The notes under the pieces were generated by a model. It saw nothing but the letters and a program-made list of their open reading frames with translations, did not search any database and had not been told where the DNA came from. A DNA stretch of 35,164 nt from a bacterium (GTDB lineage: Bacteria; Desulfobacterota; JAPLJL01), in contig JAQTNV010000034.1 of the NCBI GenBank assembly GCA_028713675.1, positions 1 to 35,164 of the forward strand, written 5' to 3'. The position numbers were made by a program, and so were the translations under genes. Below, piece by piece: positions 31,568 through 35,164 of the stretch (position 1 is its first letter; each line of letters opens with the position of its first letter).

Positions 31568-32035
31568 ATGAGTAATTTTGCCAAATCAGTTTTCCCGATC
31601 GGATTGGGAATATTGTTTTTTGTCGGCTGCGCGACCATTCACCGGATGGATATCGCCAAACTTAATGTCATCTCCGTTTCCGAGATAGTCGCCGACCCGG
31701 CCAAAATGCTCGATTATGCGAAAATAATTCAGGAAGGAAAAGATATTGTCTTCAAGATCCCGGAGGGCCAGGCGATTCCCCTTAAATTGAATCTGGATTT
31801 GCCGGTGGCAAAGCTGGAGCCCGGCAAAAACCAGGTTGTTTTTTCCAGGGATGTTTATCTCTGGATATCTAAATCCAGGGCGAGGGTAAGTCCGGACGGA
31901 CAACGCTGGGCGGACATTGGAAACCTGAAGTCCATCGGAAAACTATTCGGTTTCGGCAAAGGACAAGTTTCTTTGGGCTTTTTCGCGACCAAGGAAGAAG
32001 GCGCGGCGGTAAGCGTCGATATTAAAACCGACTAA
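31568..32035 (+). CDS. Small lipoprotein of unknown function
   Basis: 155 residues. The signal segment (SVFPIGLGILFFVGC) ends in a lipobox with Cys about 21, so a membrane-anchored periplasmic or outer-membrane lipoprotein is expected. The mature part has alternating strands (KDIVFKIPEGQAIPLKLNLDLPVAKLEPGKNQVVFSRDVYLWIS) and a Gly-rich end; no known motif. GGAGGG lies about 9 bases before the ATG. Module P drives it. Downstream bases resume the leader of the oxidoreductase paralogue, as if this gene had been inserted between that gene and its promoter. Confidence 0.65.
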   Translation: MSNFAKSVFPIGLGILFFVGCATIHRMDIAKLNVISVSEIVADPAKMLDYAKIIQEGKDIVFKIPEGQAIPLKLNLDLPVAKLEPGKNQVVFSRDVYLWISKSRARVSPDGQRWADIGNLKSIGKLFGFGKGQVSLGFFATKEEGAAVSVDIKTD

Positions 32036-32043
32036 AAGCCTTA

Positions 32044-32075
32044 AGTTACTGAATGGTTGGCGGGAAGCGGGGAAA
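32044..32075 (+). other. Displaced leader of the oxidoreductase promoter
   Basis: Matches 26887-26918 at 29 of 32 bases, covering the AGTTA, -10 and early leader region. The -10 equivalent here is CTGAAT and no TTGACC lies at the right distance. It looks like the downstream half of a split module P. Confidence 0.6.
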
Positions 32076-32159
32076 CAGAAATAATCATTGGCAGGAGATG
32101 ACCGGAAGCAAATAACCGGGTATCGGAGAGACCAAAAAGAGAAAGGGTAAGTAACGTTT

Positions 32160-33560
32160 ATGAGCAAAAAGAAAGTGGTTATCATCGGCAGCGGAATCGG
32201 CGGATCGGGCGTGGGCGCTCTCCTGGCGCATTCAGGGAATTATGAAGTTTCTCTATACGAACGCAACAAACTGATCGGGGGGCGCTTCGCCTCCTACGAA
32301 AAGGACGGCTTTAAATTCGATATCGGGTGCCATTTGATCGCCAATTGCGACAAAGGCGCCCTGGGGCGGATTCTCACCCTGGTCGGTCATCCCGATTGGG
32401 TGGAGTGGCACTATGCGGTCAAGCCCGCGCCCGGCATCAACTTCAAGGGCAAGCGGGTGCGCTTCCCCAAGGAAATCGACGGCCTCGGCCTTCCTCCCGA
32501 AGAGGTCGGTAAAATCATGGAGTTTTACAACCGGGCCCTGAGCATCCCGGAAGAGGAGTATGACGCCTGGGACAAGCGGAGCGTATATTCCCTGCTGCAG
32601 GAGTACACCAAGAACGAAACCGTGCGCTCGGTTTTCAGCCTTTTAAACCGCATTTTTTTCGTCATTTCGGACCAGGAAACCCCGGTCGGCGAGTATGTCC
32701 GATGCACCAAGCAGATGCTCTCGACCCGGAGCAACGGTTATCCCGCGGGCGGCACCGGCAGTGTCCCCGAGGCCTATGTTAAGAGCATTAAGACTGACGG
32801 CGGACAAGTATTTCTCAATACGCCGATTAAGCAGATCGCGGTGGAAAACGGGGAGGCTAAAGGAATTATTTTGGAGAACGGGAAAAAGGTGGAGGCCGAC
32901 ATCGTGATCTCCAACGCCGGCAACCGGCCCACGGTTGATTTCCTGGTGGGCCGGAAGCATTACCGCCCCGAGGTGCTCGCGCGCCTGGACAAGTACGAAT
33001 ACTCCGGCTGCTTCTCCATGATAAAAATCGCGCTGGATCAGCCGATCTCCGATGAGAAGATGGTGATGTACATCGGGCGGGATGACATGAGCGTCCTGGA
33101 TGAGGAACGCCGGGCGGGGATCATCCCCGAGGTGCTGACGGACGTGATGGCGCCGGTGATTTCCAATCTGGACCCGAAAGCCTGCCCGGAGGGACGCCAG
33201 CTCATTATCGCCGGGGGCGGCACATACCCGACGCCGGAAAAGCCGGACAGCGCCTGGTTCAAGAAGCTGGAGACGTCCTTGTTCAATGCGGTCAAGATTA
33301 TTTATCCCGGCATCGAGAAACACATCATGTGGACAAACTTTACCGCCAGCCGGGAAATCGATAATCTGTTCGGCGAGGGCGGCAATATCGTCGGCATCTC
33401 CCAGAAAATCGGCCAGGTCGGCCCGGACCGGCCCTTCCTGGTTGACCCCTGCGTCAAGAACCTCTACCACTGCAGCGCGGACTCCGGGGTGCACGGCATC
33501 GGCGGCGAGCTGGCCGCGGACAGCGCGCTCCGGCTCTTTGAACTGTTGGAATCGAAATAA
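32160..33560 (+). CDS. CrtI-like NAD(P)/FAD-dependent oxidoreductase E
   Basis: 466 residues, the same length as the 26959 product and alike throughout: VVIIGSGIGGSGVGALLAHSGNYEVSLYERN, IGGRFASYEKDGFKFDIGCHLIAN, and the C-terminal LYHCSADSGVHGIGGELAADSALRLFELLESK. Substitutions cluster in residues 55-75 and 140-190. Two copies of one enzyme just 5 kb apart suggest dosage or divergent substrates. Its leader lacks the -35 box seen before copy C, so expression may depend on read-through from the lipoprotein's promoter. No strong ribosome site is visible before the ATG. The acyl-CoA ligase begins 16 bases after its stop, so the pair is probably one transcript. Confidence 0.9.
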   Translation: MSKKKVVIIGSGIGGSGVGALLAHSGNYEVSLYERNKLIGGRFASYEKDGFKFDIGCHLIANCDKGALGRILTLVGHPDWVEWHYAVKPAPGINFKGKRVRFPKEIDGLGLPPEEVGKIMEFYNRALSIPEEEYDAWDKRSVYSLLQEYTKNETVRSVFSLLNRIFFVISDQETPVGEYVRCTKQMLSTRSNGYPAGGTGSVPEAYVKSIKTDGGQVFLNTPIKQIAVENGEAKGIILENGKKVEADIVISNAGNRPTVDFLVGRKHYRPEVLARLDKYEYSGCFSMIKIALDQPISDEKMVMYIGRDDMSVLDEERRAGIIPEVLTDVMAPVISNLDPKACPEGRQLIIAGGGTYPTPEKPDSAWFKKLETSLFNAVKIIYPGIEKHIMWTNFTASREIDNLFGEGGNIVGISQKIGQVGPDRPFLVDPCVKNLYHCSADSGVHGIGGELAADSALRLFELLESK

Positions 33561-33576
33561 GAAAAACCGGGGAAAA

Positions 33577-35164
33577 ATGAAATACCAGTACGAAAAACCG
33601 GACAATCTCGTTGAGCTCCTGGAAGCCAGCGTGGCCAAATATCCCGACAATCCCCTGTTCGGGACCAAGAACGCCCATAAGGTTTACGAGTGGGTCACTT
33701 ATCGGGAGGTGGGGGAAAGGGTTGATCACCTCCGGGGCGCGCTGGCCCGGCTGGGGGTGAAGAAGGGGGACTCGGTCGGGATCATCGCCAACAACCGGGT
33801 GGAGTTCGCGGTCGTGGCTTTCGCCGCTTTCAGCCTGGGGGCCCGGTTCGTGCCCATGTACGAGGCCGAGCTCCAGAAGGTCTGGAAATACATCGTCTCC
33901 GACAGCGCGGTCAAGGTGCTTTTCGTTTCCAAGCCGGAGATCCGGGACAAGGTCAAGGATTACCCGGCCGAGATCAAGGCCCTCGAGAAGATCGTGCTGA
34001 TTGACGGGGAAGGGGAAGATACCCTGGCCGCCCTGGAAAGAGCGGGCGCGGCGGCGCCGGTGCCTTCCGTCCACCCGGGCCCCGAGGAAATCGCGGTCCT
34101 GCTCTACACCAGCGGCACCACCGGCGACCCCAAGGGGGTGCTCCTGACCCACGGTAATATCACCAGCAACCAGATCACGGGCAAGAAGATTTTTCCCCAA
34201 CTTTGCGAGCGGGACCGGTGCATTTCCATCCTGCCTTGGGCCCATCTCCTGGGCCTGACCGCCGATCTTTTCGCCTTCATCTACATCGGCGGGTCGATCG
34301 GTTTCATGGAAAGCGTGGCCACCCTGGCCGAGGACATGATGCTGGTCCGGCCCACCTGGATGACCGGCGTGCCCCGGATTTTCAACAAGGTCTATTCCGG
34401 GGTCCAGACCAAGATGGACGCGGAGGGAGGTCTGCCGAAGAAACTGTTCCTGATGGGGGTGGAGGCCGGCCGGCGGAGAAGGGAGCTCAGGGAGAAAGGC
34501 CGGTCCAGCCTGCTCGTCAATCTCAAGTTCAAGCTGGCGGACGCCATTGTGTTTAAAATGATCCGGCAGAGGTTCGGGGGCCGGCTTTCGGGGTCGGGGG
34601 TCGGAGGCGCAGCCGTCAATATCCAGATCCTGCATTTCTTCGAGGACGTGGGGATCCCGCTTTACGAAGGCTACGGTTTGACCGAGACCTCGCCCGTGGT
34701 AACGCTTAATTCGCCTTCGGCCCATCGGCCGGGGAGTGTGGGACGGGTGGTCGAAGGAGTGAAAGTGGTGATTGATAAGAGCGTGACCGGCGACCCCGAG
34801 GAGGGCGAGATCGTGGTTTACGGCCCCAACGTGATGGTCGGCTACCACAACAAGCCCAAGGAAACCGCGGAGGTGATGACCCCGGACGGCGGCTTCCGGA
34901 CCGGGGACATCGGCCGGATCGGTAAAGACGGGTTTATGTATCTCACCGGCCGGCTCAAGGAGCAGTTCAAGCTCGAAAACGGGAAATACGTCTACCCCGC
35001 CGCCATTGAAGAGGAAATCAAGCTGAATCCCCTGATCGAGAACGCGATGATCTACGGATTCAACCGTCCCTACAATGTCTGCCTGGTTGTCCCCAACTTC
35101 CCGGCCCTGGCCGGTTACGCGGAGAAGCACGGCCTGCCCACGGATCCCGAGGGAATGATCAGAA
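33577..35164 (+). CDS. AMP-forming long-chain acyl-CoA synthetase (3' partial)
   Basis: 529 codons are open from the ATG at 33577 to the window end without a stop; full members have about 600 residues. GGGGA lies just before the ATG. Adenylate-forming motifs: LLYTSGTTGDPKGVLLTH (about 170-187), the LPWAHLLG stretch, MTGVPRIFNKVY, YEGYGLTETSP and GFRTGDIGRIGKDGFMYLTGRLKEQFKLENGKYVYP. This pattern is that of the FAA1/FadD15-like long-chain group. It activates a fatty or other hydrophobic acid to acyl-CoA via an acyl-AMP. It is joined to oxidoreductase E by a 16-base gap, which links the CrtI-like enzymes to CoA-activated or acid substrates. Confidence 0.93.
   Translation, partial: MKYQYEKPDNLVELLEASVAKYPDNPLFGTKNAHKVYEWVTYREVGERVDHLRGALARLGVKKGDSVGIIANNRVEFAVVAFAAFSLGARFVPMYEAELQKVWKYIVSDSAVKVLFVSKPEIRDKVKDYPAEIKALEKIVLIDGEGEDTLAALERAGAAAPVPSVHPGPEEIAVLLYTSGTTGDPKGVLLTHGNITSNQITGKKIFPQLCERDRCISILPWAHLLGLTADLFAFIYIGGSIGFMESVATLAEDMMLVRPTWMTGVPRIFNKVYSGVQTKMDAEGGLPKKLFLMGVEAGRRRRELREKGRSSLLVNLKFKLADAIVFKMIRQRFGGRLSGSGVGGAAVNIQILHFFEDVGIPLYEGYGLTETSPVVTLNSPSAHRPGSVGRVVEGVKVVIDKSVTGDPEEGEIVVYGPNVMVGYHNKPKETAEVMTPDGGFRTGDIGRIGKDGFMYLTGRLKEQFKLENGKYVYPAAIEEEIKLNPLIENAMIYGFNRPYNVCLVVPNFPALAGYAEKHGLPTDPEGMIR

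Noticed and set aside
33454-35130. 558-codon - strand frame across the acyl-CoA ligase gene
   Set aside because: Antisense to a gene with intact adenylation motifs; composition typical of a shadow.

Overview
The window is a bacterial chromosomal segment, moderately GC-rich, with nearly every gene on the + strand; only a small toxin-antitoxin pair is on the - strand. Acyl-CoA enzymes, FadL-type outer-membrane channels, many CrtI-like flavoproteins, a DctP-type binding protein and a multi-cysteine Fe-S protein together suggest an anaerobic Gram-negative, most likely a Desulfobacterota-type lineage (syntroph or sulfate-reducer relative). That placement is inference from gene content, not a database result. 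No rRNA, tRNA, CRISPR array, transposase or phage gene was found.

Layout. 1-7.6 kb is a patchwork of short independent units: a 5'-partial Fe-S protein, a SnoaL-like lipoprotein with a LigB-type dioxygenase, a PiT phosphate transporter, a small unknown protein, a RelE/RHH toxin-antitoxin pair split by an AT-rich spacer, and a very GC-rich lipoprotein. They are separated by related intergenic blocks (hairpin terminator, R repeat, heptamer tandem repeats, S palindromes). 7.7-11.6 kb is a TetR-headed operon: TetR, NDP-forming acyl-CoA synthetase-like alpha protein, acyl-CoA dehydrogenase, hot-dog thioesterase. At 11.6 kb the tetR promoter, its palindromic operator and a decayed piece of the tetR 5' end recur, and start a second long operon (11.8-24.9 kb): a 946-residue tandem FAD oxidase, then CrtI-like oxidoreductase A, secreted protein A, FadL A, FadL B, oxidoreductase B, secreted protein B, and a DctP-like periplasmic protein, ending in a strong terminator. 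25-35 kb holds a metallophosphoesterase lipoprotein, three more CrtI-like flavoenzymes, small unknown genes, another lipoprotein, and a 3'-truncated AMP-forming acyl-CoA ligase.

How it may work together (inference): FadL channels pass a hydrophobic substrate across the outer membrane; the paired secreted proteins and the DctP-like protein, which lacks the usual carboxylate-binding arginine, handle it in the periplasm; cytoplasmic ligases, acyl-CoA dehydrogenase, thioesterase and up to five CrtI-like flavoenzymes activate and oxidise or reduce it. The shared operator suggests one TetR protein controls both operons. No phytoene synthase or other carotenoid gene is present, so carotenoid synthesis is not supported.

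The least explained signals are the duplicated TetR operator/promoter, a four-copy promoter module (TTGACC-N16-TAnAAT) ahead of unrelated genes, the tandem duplication of the FadL/oxidoreductase/secreted-protein set, and recombination scars around the CrtI-like genes.
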